DNA of 64,000 nucleotides, taken from positions 2,976,001-3,040,000 of the forward strand of contig OZ252146.1 of the NCBI GenBank assembly GCA_965248735.1. Direction: 5' to 3'. This document shows, one piece after another, positions 1-9,548 of this stretch. The translations under genes were made by a program, and so were the position numbers. How positions within the stretch are numbered: the first letter of the stretch is position 1; every line of letters begins with the position of its first letter. This DNA comes from Aldehydirespirator sp965248735 (lineage in GTDB: Bacteria; Actinomycetota; Acidimicrobiia; Acidimicrobiales; Aldehydirespiratoraceae). Below the pieces are notes generated by a model, which saw nothing but the letters and a program-made list of their open reading frames with translations, did not search any database and was not told where the DNA came from.

Positions 1-1375
<1,375 letters not shown>

Positions 1376-1539
1376 GGGCCCCTGGCCGCGTTTCCGCGCC
1401 GCGCTTGCGACTGGCGGCTGCGATCAGCGGCTGCGCCCCAGCGAATCTCGGGTGGACTGTGTGTCGTATAGACACAAGAGGCGCATCTAGATTCTGAACA
1501 GGCTCTGTGGAGCCGCCGCAACACCGAGGGAGCCCGACC

Positions 1540-2337
1540 ATGCCCGACGCTCTAGTCGAACGCGACGGTCACGTGATGATCGTCACCATGAACCGGCCTC
1601 AGCGTATGAACGCCATCAGCGGGGCGATGCTCATCCGCATGTACGACGCCTACGAGGAGGCCTCCGCCGATCCCGATGTGCGCTGCATCGTGGTGACCGG
1701 CGCGGGGGGCAACTTCTGCTCGGGCGCGGACTTGCGGGCCATGGCTGGCGACGCCGCCGACAGCGATCCCCTTGACACTAGGGCTCGCATGGCCGAGGAC
1801 CCCGACATCGTCTACAAGGCTCTGTTCCGCCATTACCGGCCGACCAAGCCGATCGTGGCCGCGGTGGAGGGAGTGGCCATCGCGGGCGGCACCGAGATCC
1901 TCCAGGCCATGGAGATCAGGGTGGCCGGCGAGTCGGCTCGCTTCGGGGTGAGCGAGGCCCGGTGGTCGCTGTACCCGATGGCGGGCTCCGCGGCGCGCCT
2001 GCCCCGCCAGATCCCCTACACCCACGCGGCCGAGATCCTGCTCACCGGCAAGCACCTCAGCGCGGCCGAGGCCCTCCAGATCGGCCTGATCGGCCATGTG
2101 GTGCCCGATCGCCAAGCGTTGGACAAGGCTCTGGAGATCGCCGGGGTGGTGGCGGCCAACGGTCCATTGGCCACCGCGGCCATCACCCGCACGCTGCACG
2201 AGTGCGACGGCATGGAGCTCGACGACGCCCTGCGCCACGAGTGGGACTACGGGCAGGCGGTGTTCCGCTCCAACGATGCCAAGGAAGGCCCGCGGGCCTT
2301 CGCCGAGAAGCGAACCCCGACCTTCACCGGAACCTAA
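1540..2337 (+). CDS. Enoyl-CoA hydratase/isomerase (crotonase) family protein
   Basis: This 265-residue crotonase-fold protein probably hydrates or isomerises an acyl-CoA in fatty-acid or aromatic degradation. The N-terminus has the typical MNRPQRMNAI motif. The oxyanion-hole segments are GGNFCSGADLRAM and AVEGVAIAGGTE, and the C-terminus is of normal length. An upstream GTG at 1507 also exists, but the ATG at 1540 follows a GAGGGAG ribosome site at 1525-1532 and gives the expected family N-terminus. The gene stands alone between gcvP and a tandem repeat. The substrate cannot be deduced from sequence. Confidence 0.9.
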   Translation: MPDALVERDGHVMIVTMNRPQRMNAISGAMLIRMYDAYEEASADPDVRCIVVTGAGGNFCSGADLRAMAGDAADSDPLDTRARMAEDPDIVYKALFRHYRPTKPIVAAVEGVAIAGGTEILQAMEIRVAGESARFGVSEARWSLYPMAGSAARLPRQIPYTHAAEILLTGKHLSAAEALQIGLIGHVVPDRQALDKALEIAGVVAANGPLATAAITRTLHECDGMELDDALRHEWDYGQAVFRSNDAKEGPRAFAEKRTPTFTGT

Positions 2338-2341
2338 TCGC

Positions 2342-2540
2342 CGAACTGGCAGCGGGTAAAGCCCTTATGGGCGCTGTGCGCTGCCAATTCCCGAGGCGGT
2401 GGCCGGGCCGTCGGCGAACTGGCAGCGGGTAAGGCCGTTATGGGCGTTGTGCGCTGCCAATTCCCGAGGCGGTGGCCGGGCCGTCGGCGAACTGGCAGCG
2501 GGTAAGGCCGTTATGGGCGTTGTGCGCTGCCGATTCCAGG
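2342..2540. repeat. 73-bp tandem repeat, about 2.7 copies, with internal hairpin
   Basis: Copies start at 2342, 2415 and 2488, an exact 73-bp period. The second and third copies agree across the shared first ~46 bases, and the first differs at a few positions. Each copy carries GGCAGCG and, about 30 bases on, CGCTGCC, so it can fold into a stem-loop. The array fills the gap between the crotonase gene and mycothione reductase and ends just before the latter's start. Confidence 0.9.
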
Positions 2541-2568
2541 GGTCATAGCCGGTAGGGTGCCGCGCTCG

Positions 2569-3930
2569 ATGCGGCGCTTCGACCTGCTGATCATCGGCGC
2601 GGGCTCGGGCAACTCGGTGATCGGGCCCGAGCACGGCGACTGGGACATCGCCATCGCCGAGCACGGCCTCTTCGGCGGCACCTGTCTCAACGTGGGATGC
2701 ATCCCCTCCAAGATGTTCGTGTACGCCGCCGAGGTTGCCGCGCTGGCTGCCGACTCCGAGCGGCTGGGCGTTCACACCCGCTTCGACGGCGCCGACTGGC
2801 CCGCGGTTCGCGACCGGATCTTCGGCCGGATCGACCCGATCGCCGAGAGCGGCCTCGCGTACCGCCAGGGGCTGCCCAACATGACGGTCTACACCGACAC
2901 CGCCCGCTTTGTTGGGCCTCGCACGGTGGCGCTGGGAGGCGAGACGATCACTGCCGAGCGAGTCGTGGTGGCCGCCGGAGCTCGGCCCGCCATTCCCGAC
3001 GTGGAAGGCCTGGCCGGCTGCGGCTACCACACCTCCGACACGATCATGCGGCTAGACGCCCTCCCTGGGCGCCTGCTGGTGCTTGGCGGGGGCTACATCG
3101 CGGCCGAGCTGGGCTCGGTCATGGGCGCCTTCGGCACGCTGGTGACATTCGTGCTGCGGGGCGACACCTTCCTGCGCCGGGAGGACGACGAGATCCGCAG
3201 GCGCTTCACCTCGGCCTACAGTCGCCGCTTCGATGTGCGCCTCAACACGCGGGTGCTGGCTGCCCGCCGGGAGGGCCCAGAACTGGTGCTCGACGTGCAG
3301 GGCGGCGGGGGCGGTCGCACCGAGCTGCGAGCCGACGAGCTGCTGGTGGCCACCGGCCGGGTGCCCAACGGCGACCGGCTGGAGGTGGCCGCCGGAGGAA
3401 TCGCCACCGACCCCGCCGGCTATGTGGTCACCGACGACCAGCGCCGGACCACCGCCGAAGGCGTGTGGGCGCTGGGCGACGTCACCAACCCGGTGCAGCT
3501 CAAGCACGTCGCCAACCATGAGGCCAGGGTGGTGCGCCACAACCTGTCGCATCCCGACGACCCGGCCCGCGTCGATGACCGCTTCGTTCCCCACGCGGTG
3601 TTCGGCCATCCCCAGGTGGCCAGCGTCGGCCTCACCGAGCGGGAGTGCCGGGAGCAGGGCATCCCCTACCGGAGTCACGTACAGCCGTTCAGTACGGCCG
3701 CCTACGGCTGGGCCATGGAGGACACCGAGAGTGCGGTCAAGGTGATCGCGCACTCCGACACCGGGCGCCTGCTGGGAGCCCACATCATCGGCCCGCAGGC
3801 CTCCACCCTGATCCAGCAGCTGATCCAGGGAATGCACTTCGACCTGACCGTCGACCAGATGGCCCGCCACCAGTACTACATCCACCCGGCCCTGCCCGAA
3901 GTGGTCGAGCAGGCCCTCCTCGAGCTGTAG
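2569..3930 (+). CDS. mtr: Mycothione reductase
   Basis: This 453-residue flavoprotein disulfide reductase should reduce mycothiol disulfide with NADPH in the cytoplasm. The FAD-binding LLIIGAGSGN opens the protein, and the redox pair is in GGTCLNVGCIPSKM. The NAD(P)-binding GGGYIAAELG and the second FAD segment VWALGDVTN follow. The C-terminal catalytic base is in HPALPEVVEQ. The GSGNSVIG stretch and overall pattern match Mtr better than lipoamide dehydrogenase. Mycothiol occurs only in Actinobacteria, which helps to place the organism. The ATG at 2569 is preferred, with a TAGGGT -10-like hexamer 10 bases upstream. A GTG at 2557 would add four residues. Confidence 0.9.
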   Translation: MRRFDLLIIGAGSGNSVIGPEHGDWDIAIAEHGLFGGTCLNVGCIPSKMFVYAAEVAALAADSERLGVHTRFDGADWPAVRDRIFGRIDPIAESGLAYRQGLPNMTVYTDTARFVGPRTVALGGETITAERVVVAAGARPAIPDVEGLAGCGYHTSDTIMRLDALPGRLLVLGGGYIAAELGSVMGAFGTLVTFVLRGDTFLRREDDEIRRRFTSAYSRRFDVRLNTRVLAARREGPELVLDVQGGGGGRTELRADELLVATGRVPNGDRLEVAAGGIATDPAGYVVTDDQRRTTAEGVWALGDVTNPVQLKHVANHEARVVRHNLSHPDDPARVDDRFVPHAVFGHPQVASVGLTERECREQGIPYRSHVQPFSTAAYGWAMEDTESAVKVIAHSDTGRLLGAHIIGPQASTLIQQLIQGMHFDLTVDQMARHQYYIHPALPEVVEQALLEL

Positions 3931-3959
3931 AACCATTTGCCAGGACCGTTCCAACCAAT

Positions 3960-3976
3960 GAATCTGTCTCAGATTC
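3960..3976 (+). terminator. Short hairpin after mtr
   Basis: GAATCTG and CAGATTC form a perfect 7-bp stem with a 3-base loop, 29 bases after the mtr stop and followed by TTAA. It lacks a strong U-tract, so termination is only likely. The rest of 3977-4199 is unusually AT-rich for this genome and contains two more imperfect inverted repeats (CGATC/GATCG near 4028 and GTGTAA/TTACAC). It probably holds the promoter of the ABC exporter. Confidence 0.45.
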
Positions 3977-4199
3977 TTAACCCAAGGCCTCGGGGTGTGT
4001 GACACGAAATCTCGTCTGGGTTTGGCACGATCAAGTACAAGATCGTTGACAAGTATTCAAGGAAGTGTAATTTAAAGATATATCAAGAAGACAGCAGTTA
4101 CACTTGGCGAGATCGCACCAACTGTTGCTGATATTGCAATAGCTGGTGGTGCTTCATTGTGTCGGCTGCCTCTCGGTTCCATCCGATCGTGAGTTCGCC

Positions 4200-5147
4200 G
4201 TGAGTGTCGAAACCCCACCACCGCTTCGGGCCCGCGGGGTGAGTGTGCGGTACGGCGATGTCTATGGCGTCCGCGATGTCGATGTCGATCTCGACTTCGG
4301 TGAGATCCTCGGGATCATCGGACCCAACGGTGCGGGCAAAACGTCGCTGATCGAGTGCATCGAAGGGCTGCGAAAACGGTCCGCGGGCGAGATCAGTGTG
4401 CTTGGACTCGACCCGGCCCGGTCCCGTGCCAAGGTGGCCGCTCGCATCGGTGTGCAACTCCAGGACACGTCGTACCCGTCACGAGCCCGGGTGGGCGAGT
4501 TGTGCGTGCTCTTTTCGAGTTTCTACGACTCGCCGCGTCCCTTCGATGAGCTGCTTAGCCAGTTCGGTCTCAGTGACCAGCGCAAGGCATACGTAGACAG
4601 TTTGTCGGGCGGCCAGCGCCAGAAGCTATCCATCGTGTTGGCCTTGATCGGCAAGCCCGAGATGCTGTTTCTCGACGAGCTCACCACGGGCCTCGATCCT
4701 GCGGCACGGCGTTCCACCTGGGACTTGCTACGAGCGCTGAACGAGGCCGGTACGTCAATCGTGCTGAACTCCCACTACATGGACGAGATTGAAGTCCTTT
4801 GCGATCGGGTCATGTTGCTGCTCGACGGCACCGTCCGTGAGAGCGGGACCGTCAGGCATTTCATTGATCAGTGCTCCGAGCATCACCACTACATCCTGGA
4901 CGACGATGTCGCCGAGAGCCTCGATCTCGACACTCTTGTGGCGCTCGACGCCATAGTGTCAGGTGAGCGGCAGGGTCGGCGGATCGTGCTGCGGGGATCG
5001 TATCCGGCCGGAAACGAGGCGCTAGCTGCCGCCGTGCGGGCCTGCGGGCGCGACCCGAGCCGTGTCCGGCACCGACCCCCGAATATGGAGGATGCTTTCA
5101 TCCACCTCACCGGCCTGTCGCCGGAGGAGGCCGCAGATGCTCGCTGA
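4200..5147 (+). CDS. ABC exporter ATP-binding protein (DrrA/ABC-2 type)
   Basis: This 315-residue ATPase powers the permease encoded next to it. Visible motifs are Walker A GPNGAGKT, signature LSGGQRQKL, Walker B MLFLDE and the H-loop in LNSHYMDE, in the usual order. About 90 C-terminal residues follow the ATPase fold, as in daunorubicin-type (DrrA) ATPases. The frame is open back to 4146, but the GTG at 4200 (VSVETPPP) leaves the normal N-terminus just before the first strand. The stop overlaps the permease start by 11 bases, so the two are translationally coupled. The substrate, such as a drug, lipid or peptide, cannot be told. Confidence 0.9.
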   Translation: MSVETPPPLRARGVSVRYGDVYGVRDVDVDLDFGEILGIIGPNGAGKTSLIECIEGLRKRSAGEISVLGLDPARSRAKVAARIGVQLQDTSYPSRARVGELCVLFSSFYDSPRPFDELLSQFGLSDQRKAYVDSLSGGQRQKLSIVLALIGKPEMLFLDELTTGLDPAARRSTWDLLRALNEAGTSIVLNSHYMDEIEVLCDRVMLLLDGTVRESGTVRHFIDQCSEHHHYILDDDVAESLDLDTLVALDAIVSGERQGRRIVLRGSYPAGNEALAAAVRACGRDPSRVRHRPPNMEDAFIHLTGLSPEEAADAR

Positions 5148-5874
5148 GGCGGTCCGGTTCGAGTGGAGGAGAGTCTGGCGCTTCTTTCCTACCGTCTTCT
5201 TCGCGTTGGCCTTCCCGGTGATGCTTCTCGCGTTCTTTGGTTCGGTCTTCGGCAACGACCCGACCGACTTCTTCGACGGGCTGGGCACCGTTGATGTCAG
5301 CGTGCCCGCCTATATGGCACTGGTTATTGCGGTCACTGGGTTGACGAGCTTCCCGCTGACCATGGCCGAGTACCGCGACAAGGGAGTTCTCCGCCGCCTG
5401 CTGGTGACCCCGGCCAGCCCGCTGACGCTGCTGCTGGCCCAGCTGGTGGTGAACGTAGTGCTCACCATCATGGGTTTGGCCCTGCTGGTGCTGGAGGGAG
5501 CCGTCTTCTTCGATCTTCACATGGCGGCCAGCTGGGTCGCGTTCGTGCCTGTGTTCCTTCTTGTGCTGGTCTCGACCTTCTCGATCGGATTGTTGATTGC
5601 ATCGTGGGCACCGAACGAGCGCACCGCCACCATGGTCGCCATGCTGGTGTACTTCCCGCTGATCTTCTTGTCAGGGGCCGCATTACCCCTGGAGCTGATG
5701 CCCGAAGCCCTCCAGACCGCAGTCAAGGTGCTGCCATTGACATGGGGGGTCGACCTCCTGCAAGGCGCTTGGATCGAGAGCGCCGACCCGAACTGGACGC
5801 TCGGAATCGCCATCCTGGCGGGAACCACCGTCGTGTGCTCGTCACTGTCGGTCCGGTTCTTCCGGTGGGACTGA
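5137..5874 (+). CDS. ABC-2 type transporter permease
   Basis: This 245-residue integral membrane protein has about six hydrophobic segments (FFPTVFFALAFPVMLLAF, ALVIAVTGLTSFPLTM, LAQLVVNVVLTIMGLALL, WVAFVPVFLLVLVSTFSIG, MLVYFPLIFLSG and a C-terminal helix), the ABC-2 (DrrB) layout. It pairs with the overlapping ATPase upstream. The ATG at 5137 is preceded by GGAGGAGG. Longer readings would run back into the ATPase gene. It probably works as a homodimer with two ATPase subunits in efflux. Confidence 0.9.
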   Translation: MLAEAVRFEWRRVWRFFPTVFFALAFPVMLLAFFGSVFGNDPTDFFDGLGTVDVSVPAYMALVIAVTGLTSFPLTMAEYRDKGVLRRLLVTPASPLTLLLAQLVVNVVLTIMGLALLVLEGAVFFDLHMAASWVAFVPVFLLVLVSTFSIGLLIASWAPNERTATMVAMLVYFPLIFLSGAALPLELMPEALQTAVKVLPLTWGVDLLQGAWIESADPNWTLGIAILAGTTVVCSSLSVRFFRWD

Positions 5875-5913
5875 ACGCCACCTGCGTACGAGCACAAAGA
5901 TAACAAGGCAGCA

Positions 5914-5981
5914 CGATTCCCGTTGAGCAGCGCTCCTTCTGCTGCCGATTCTGACTGAAGGGAATCGAAGTCACGATTCCC
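5914..5981 (+). terminator. Two competing hairpins after the ABC exporter
   Basis: The octamer CGATTCCC occurs at 5914 and 5974, and its complement GGGAATCG lies between them at 5960. The middle copy can pair with either flank. The left pairing encloses an inner GCAGC/GCTGC stem, and the right one has a 6-base loop. This could be a terminator or a switchable structure at the end of the exporter operon, just before aroC. Confidence 0.5.
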
Positions 5982-6022
5982 TAGTGGCCGCGACGCTCCA
6001 TCAGCGGCGCCCGGGCGGTCCG

Positions 6023-6028
6023 TATGCT
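6023..6028 (+). promoter_or_regulatory. Leaderless -10 element for aroC
   Basis: TATGCT ends 7 bases before the aroC ATG at 6036. This is the spacing of leaderless actinobacterial promoters (TANNNT just upstream of the start codon). No ribosome site is visible, which fits and supports the chosen start. Confidence 0.5.
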
Positions 6029-6035
6029 GGACTGC

Positions 6036-7142
6036 ATGTCCAGCACGTTCGGCACCCTGTTCCGGGTCACCACCTTCGGCGAGTCGCACGGCGGCGGCGT
6101 CGGTGTGGTGGTCGACGGCTGCCCGCCCAGGCTGGCCCTCGAACCCGCGGACGTTCAGGCCGATCTGGACCGGCGCCGCCCGGGCCAGAGCCGGCTGGTG
6201 ACCCAGCGGGCCGAGACCGACACCGCAGAGATCCTGTCTGGGACCTTCGGTGGCTACACCACCGGCACGCCCATAGCGGTGCTGGTGCGCAACAAAGACG
6301 CCCGCCCCGAGGCCTACGAGCACCTGCGAGAGGTGTACCGGCCCTCCCACGCCGACTACACCTACGACGCCAAGTACGGCTTCCGGGACTGGACCGGCGG
6401 CGGGCGGGCGTCGGCCCGCGAGACCGTCGGCCGGGTCGCGGCGGCGGCCATCGCCCGCAAGCTGCTGCACGCTGCGGCCGGCGTAGAGGTGCTGGGGTGG
6501 GTGCAGTCGGTGCACGACATCGAAGCGGCTGCTGATCCGGCCGCGGTGACCCGTGCCGACGTGGAGGCGGGCCCCACCCGCTGTCCCGATCCGGCCGCGG
6601 CCGACCTGATGGTGGAGGCCATCGAGGCGGCCCGGCGCGACGGCGACTCCCTCGGCGGCGTGGTGGAGTGCGTGTGCCGCGGCGTGCCTGCCGGGCTCGG
6701 CGAGCCGGTGTTCGACAAGCTCGAGGCGGCTCTGGCCGGCGCCATGCTGTCGCTGCCGGCGGCCAAGGGCTTCGAGATCGGCAGCGGCTTCGCCGGCACC
6801 CGCCTCACCGGACTGGTGCACAACGATCCGTTCAGGCCGGGCGAAGGCGAAGGGATCCGCACCGCCTCCAACCGCTCCGGCGGCGTGCAGGGCGGCATCT
6901 CCAACGGCGAGGACATCGTGGTGCGGGTGGCGTTCAAGCCCACCTCCACCATCGCGTCCGAGCAGCAGACCGTCACCCGTGGCGGCGAGGCCACCACTCT
7001 GGCGGCCCGCGGCCGGCACGATCCCTGCGTGTTGCCCCGCGCGGTGCCCATGGTCGAGGCCATGGCCCTGCTGGTGCTGGCCGACCACTGGCTGCGCCAG
7101 CAGGCCACCGACGTGCTGCCGCCACTGCCAGAGCTTCCCTGA
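6036..7142 (+). CDS. aroC: Chorismate synthase
   Basis: This 368-residue enzyme makes chorismate from EPSP with reduced FMN, the last step of the shikimate pathway. The signature FRVTTFGESHGGGVGVV is at residues 9-25, GQSRLVTQRAETD follows, and HADYTYDAKYG and GRHDPCVLPRAVPM are conserved active-site segments. The ATG at 6036 gives an N-terminus (MSSTFGTLFRVTTFGESHG) that aligns with E. coli-type AroC. The upstream ATG at 6024 is less likely because a leaderless -10 lies there. The N-terminal pattern is that of proteobacterial and cyanobacterial enzymes, not the ITAGESHG form usual in actinobacteria. Confidence 0.96.
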   Translation: MSSTFGTLFRVTTFGESHGGGVGVVVDGCPPRLALEPADVQADLDRRRPGQSRLVTQRAETDTAEILSGTFGGYTTGTPIAVLVRNKDARPEAYEHLREVYRPSHADYTYDAKYGFRDWTGGGRASARETVGRVAAAAIARKLLHAAAGVEVLGWVQSVHDIEAAADPAAVTRADVEAGPTRCPDPAAADLMVEAIEAARRDGDSLGGVVECVCRGVPAGLGEPVFDKLEAALAGAMLSLPAAKGFEIGSGFAGTRLTGLVHNDPFRPGEGEGIRTASNRSGGVQGGISNGEDIVVRVAFKPTSTIASEQQTVTRGGEATTLAARGRHDPCVLPRAVPMVEAMALLVLADHWLRQQATDVLPPLPELP

Positions 7143-7188
7143 CCGACAGCGCGGGTAGCTGGCGCCGCCTCGCGGTGCAGCATCATGA

Positions 7189-7231
7189 GTGTTTCCCGCT
7201 CTTGTTCGCTGCGCTCACGGGCCGCTCGGGC
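7189..7231. repeat. Inverted copy of the 43-bp repeat found at 10.1-10.3 kb
   Basis: These 43 bases are the reverse complement of the last unit of the array at 10221-10263. Similarity extends outward to about 7160, where GCCGCCTCGCGGTGCAGC corresponds to the flank of the distant array. A partial second copy lies at 7311-7335. The rest of 7143-7410 shows no gene. Confidence 0.85.
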
Positions 7232-7410
7232 CTACTCGACCGAAATCAGTAGAGAAACTCGTCATATAGGAGCAATACTCGTGCAGATTTGAGGCGAGCT
7301 TGACATAGGGCTACTCACGGGCCGCTCGGGCCACGGCCTCGTTACGCGCCTTTGCGAAACCCTCGTGGGTTCCGGCCCACACGCTCGGCCTCTGACCGGC
7401 TCCTCCGCGA

Positions 7411-8487
7411 TCAGCGGTGGAAGGGAGGCTTCACCACCTCGGCGGGAAGGTCCCGGCCGCGCACGTCGATGACTACCTCATCGCCGACGCCGATATCGGG
7501 CGCCAGGAACCCCAGGGCGATGCCCTGGCCCAGTACGGGCGAGAAATTGCCGCTGGTGACCACGCCGACCTCGTCGTCGCCCCGACGGACCGCGCAGCCG
7601 TCGCGGGGCGGGCGGCCCTTCTCGGCCAGCAGGCCCCGCAGGCGCCTGGCCGGTCCGGCCTCGCGCTCGGCCTCCAGCGCGGCCCGGCCCCTGAAGTCGC
7701 CCTTGTCCCAGCGCACGACCCAGCCCAGACCGGCCTGAAGCGGAGTGATGCCTGGACCCAGCTCGTGACCGTGCAGGGGCAGCCCGGCCTCCAGGCGCAG
7801 GGTGTCGCGCGCCCCCAACCCGGCCGGCGAGACCCCTGCATCGACCAGGCGCTGCCACACTGTCGCGGCGTCCTCGACGCCGACCGCCATCTCGACGCCG
7901 TCCTCGCCGGTGTAGCCGGTGCCGGCCACGGTCACCGGGATCTCGCCGAAGCGGTCGGCCGTCACCTTGAACCGCCCCACCGAGGCGACATCGTCGCCTC
8001 CAGCGGCCGCGAGCCGGACCCGGGCCTTGGGGCCCTGGACCGCGATGACAGCCCGCTCCTCGGTCACGACCGCGACCTCCAGGTCGCCCGACGCCTCCCG
8101 GAGGGCGCTTACGACCCGGTCGGTGTTGGAGGCGTTGGGCATCACGTCGAAGCGGTCGGGGCCCATCCACCACACGATGATGTCGTCGAGCACCGAGGCG
8201 TCGGAGGGATCGAGCAGGTGGGTGTACTGGGCCGATCCGACCACGATGCGGCCGAGGTCGTTGGTCAGCGCCCACTGCAGGGCGCGGTGCGCACCCCGAC
8301 CCTGCACCCTCACCGTCCCCAGGTGCGACACGTCGAAGAGGGCTGCGCCCGTGCGGCAGGCCATGTGCTCGGCCACAGTGCCCGTCTCGTACTGCAGCGG
8401 CATCTCCCAGCCCCCGAAGGGCACCAGCTTCGCGCCGGACCGCGCGTGCACATCGTGCAGAGGAGAGCGTCGCAGGTCTGACGTCAC
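7411..8487 (-). CDS. gcvT: Aminomethyltransferase, glycine cleavage T protein
   Basis: This 358-residue T protein releases ammonia from the aminomethyl-lipoyl arm of GcvH and forms methylene-tetrahydrofolate. The N-terminal SPLHDVHARSGAKLVPFGGWEMP is typical, and folate-fold motifs (ALFDVSHLGT, GYTGEDGVEM, ARDTLRLEAGLPL) follow in order. The GTG at 8487 is chosen because the upstream gene stops at 8499 and the family begins near here. A start at 8538 would overlap that gene. It is the last gene of the gcvH-to-gcvT run. Confidence 0.94.
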   Translation of the reverse strand: MTSDLRRSPLHDVHARSGAKLVPFGGWEMPLQYETGTVAEHMACRTGAALFDVSHLGTVRVQGRGAHRALQWALTNDLGRIVVGSAQYTHLLDPSDASVLDDIIVWWMGPDRFDVMPNASNTDRVVSALREASGDLEVAVVTEERAVIAVQGPKARVRLAAAGGDDVASVGRFKVTADRFGEIPVTVAGTGYTGEDGVEMAVGVEDAATVWQRLVDAGVSPAGLGARDTLRLEAGLPLHGHELGPGITPLQAGLGWVVRWDKGDFRGRAALEAEREAGPARRLRGLLAEKGRPPRDGCAVRRGDDEVGVVTSGNFSPVLGQGIALGFLAPDIGVGDEVVIDVRGRDLPAEVVKPPFHR

Positions 8488-8498
8488 GACGGTCTGAC

Positions 8499-8819
8499 TC
8501 AGGCGGCGACGGGGAGCCCGTACTTGCGGCCGATCCACTCCATGTCGCGACGGTTCAGGAACTTCACCCGAACTTCCGGATAGTTCTCGGCGAGCAGCCT
8601 CAGCTTCTGCTTCTTGCGGTTGACCAGCCGCTGCTGAAGCGTGGTGAGCTCCACGTAGGCGTCGAAGTCGGGCAGGTAGAAGTCCGGTGTGAAACCGCAG
8701 GCCGTGTTCCCGCTGGAGTCCCGCTCGAGCACGAACATGCGCGGCTCGTACTCCCAGCGGACGCCGTAGGAGTCGAGCAGGCCGGCGAAGGCCTGCTCGG
8801 AGGGGTGGGCAAACTTCAT
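8499..8819 (-). CDS. Small conserved protein with a nuclease-like (PD-(D/E)XK) pattern
   Basis: This 106-residue protein is of unknown function. It contains FTPDFYLPDFDAYVELT, an aspartate and, a short strand later, a glutamate, followed by QQRLVNRKKQKLRLLAENYP. This spacing is what very-short-patch-like or PD-(D/E)XK nuclease folds show, but the assignment is inference. The frame stays open to 8900, but only through the low-complexity region opposite the MerR tail. The ATG at 8819 (MKFAHPSEQAFA) is 4 bases after the MerR stop, so the genes are probably cotranscribed. Confidence 0.7.
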   Translation of the reverse strand: MKFAHPSEQAFAGLLDSYGVRWEYEPRMFVLERDSSGNTACGFTPDFYLPDFDAYVELTTLQQRLVNRKKQKLRLLAENYPEVRVKFLNRRDMEWIGRKYGLPVAA

Positions 8820-8823
8820 AGGG

Positions 8824-9351
8824 TCAGGACTCGCCCATGGCGGCCTGACCATCGGCGTCGGCGTCCTCGTCGGCGTCGGCGTCCTCGTCGGCGTCCTCAT
8901 CCTCGTCGGCGACGGCGGCGGCGGGGCGGAACTCGATGATGGCCGCGTCCACCTCGCGTCCTATGTTCGACAGCGGCAGCACTCCCTGCCCCCTCTGCAG
9001 GGCGTCGATCAGTTCGTCCTGGCTGCGCACGATGGCGGCGTTGGCGCCGTCGATCACGAGGTTCGCGGAGGAGATGTCCACTCCGAGCTCGTTGCGGATG
9101 TAGTCGAAGATGGCGCGCACCTTTTCGAGCTTGATCCCGTTGTCGAGGAGCCGATTGATGACCTTCAGCCTGACCAGGTCGTCGTAGCTGTACTGGCGCC
9201 GGCTTCCGCTGCCCGCGGCCTGCGCCAAGGAGGGAACGATGAGATCGGTGCGGGCCCAGTAGTCGAGCTGGCGATAGGTGATTCCGACGACATCGGCGGT
9301 GAACTTGGCGCTGTACCCTTGGTTGGGGACTGCTTCGGTGTCTCGTGCCAT
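8824..9351 (-). CDS. MerR-family regulator (like mycobacterial Rv1830)
   Basis: This 175-residue regulator has an N-terminal winged helix (YSAKFTADVVGITYRQLDYWART, then SRRQYSYDDLVRLKVI), a coiled linker and a ligand-type half (GVDISSANLVIDGANAAIVRS). Its order after a DUF151 gene and before gcvT matches the mycobacterial gcv neighbourhood. The C-terminus is an acidic low-complexity tail of Asp-Glu-Ala repeats at residues 149-168, encoded by a short DNA repeat. It probably controls central metabolism or growth genes. The ligand is unknown. Confidence 0.88.
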   Translation of the reverse strand: MARDTEAVPNQGYSAKFTADVVGITYRQLDYWARTDLIVPSLAQAAGSGSRRQYSYDDLVRLKVINRLLDNGIKLEKVRAIFDYIRNELGVDISSANLVIDGANAAIVRSQDELIDALQRGQGVLPLSNIGREVDAAIIEFRPAAAVADEDEDADEDADADEDADADGQAAMGES

Positions 9352-9548
9352 GAGTCGCTCCTCCTGGTGATTGATCGACCGCCGCTGGAGGCAGCCGCAA
9401 TGACAGCGCCGGAATTACGACGCTGTCACCTGTGGAAACTCTACGGTGGACGCGGGCGCGAGTCAAACACCGGCCCTGGAACGCTCATCGGCGCGGTTCA
9501 GAATCCAGCCCTGGAACGCTCATGGGCGCGAGGCAATCGCGCCCGCGG

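Noticed and set aside
5517..7088. Long minus-strand frame opposite the ABC permease and aroC (523 codons)
   Set aside because: It is a shadow of aroC and the permease in high-GC DNA. It has no known motif and low-complexity Gly/Arg/His composition.
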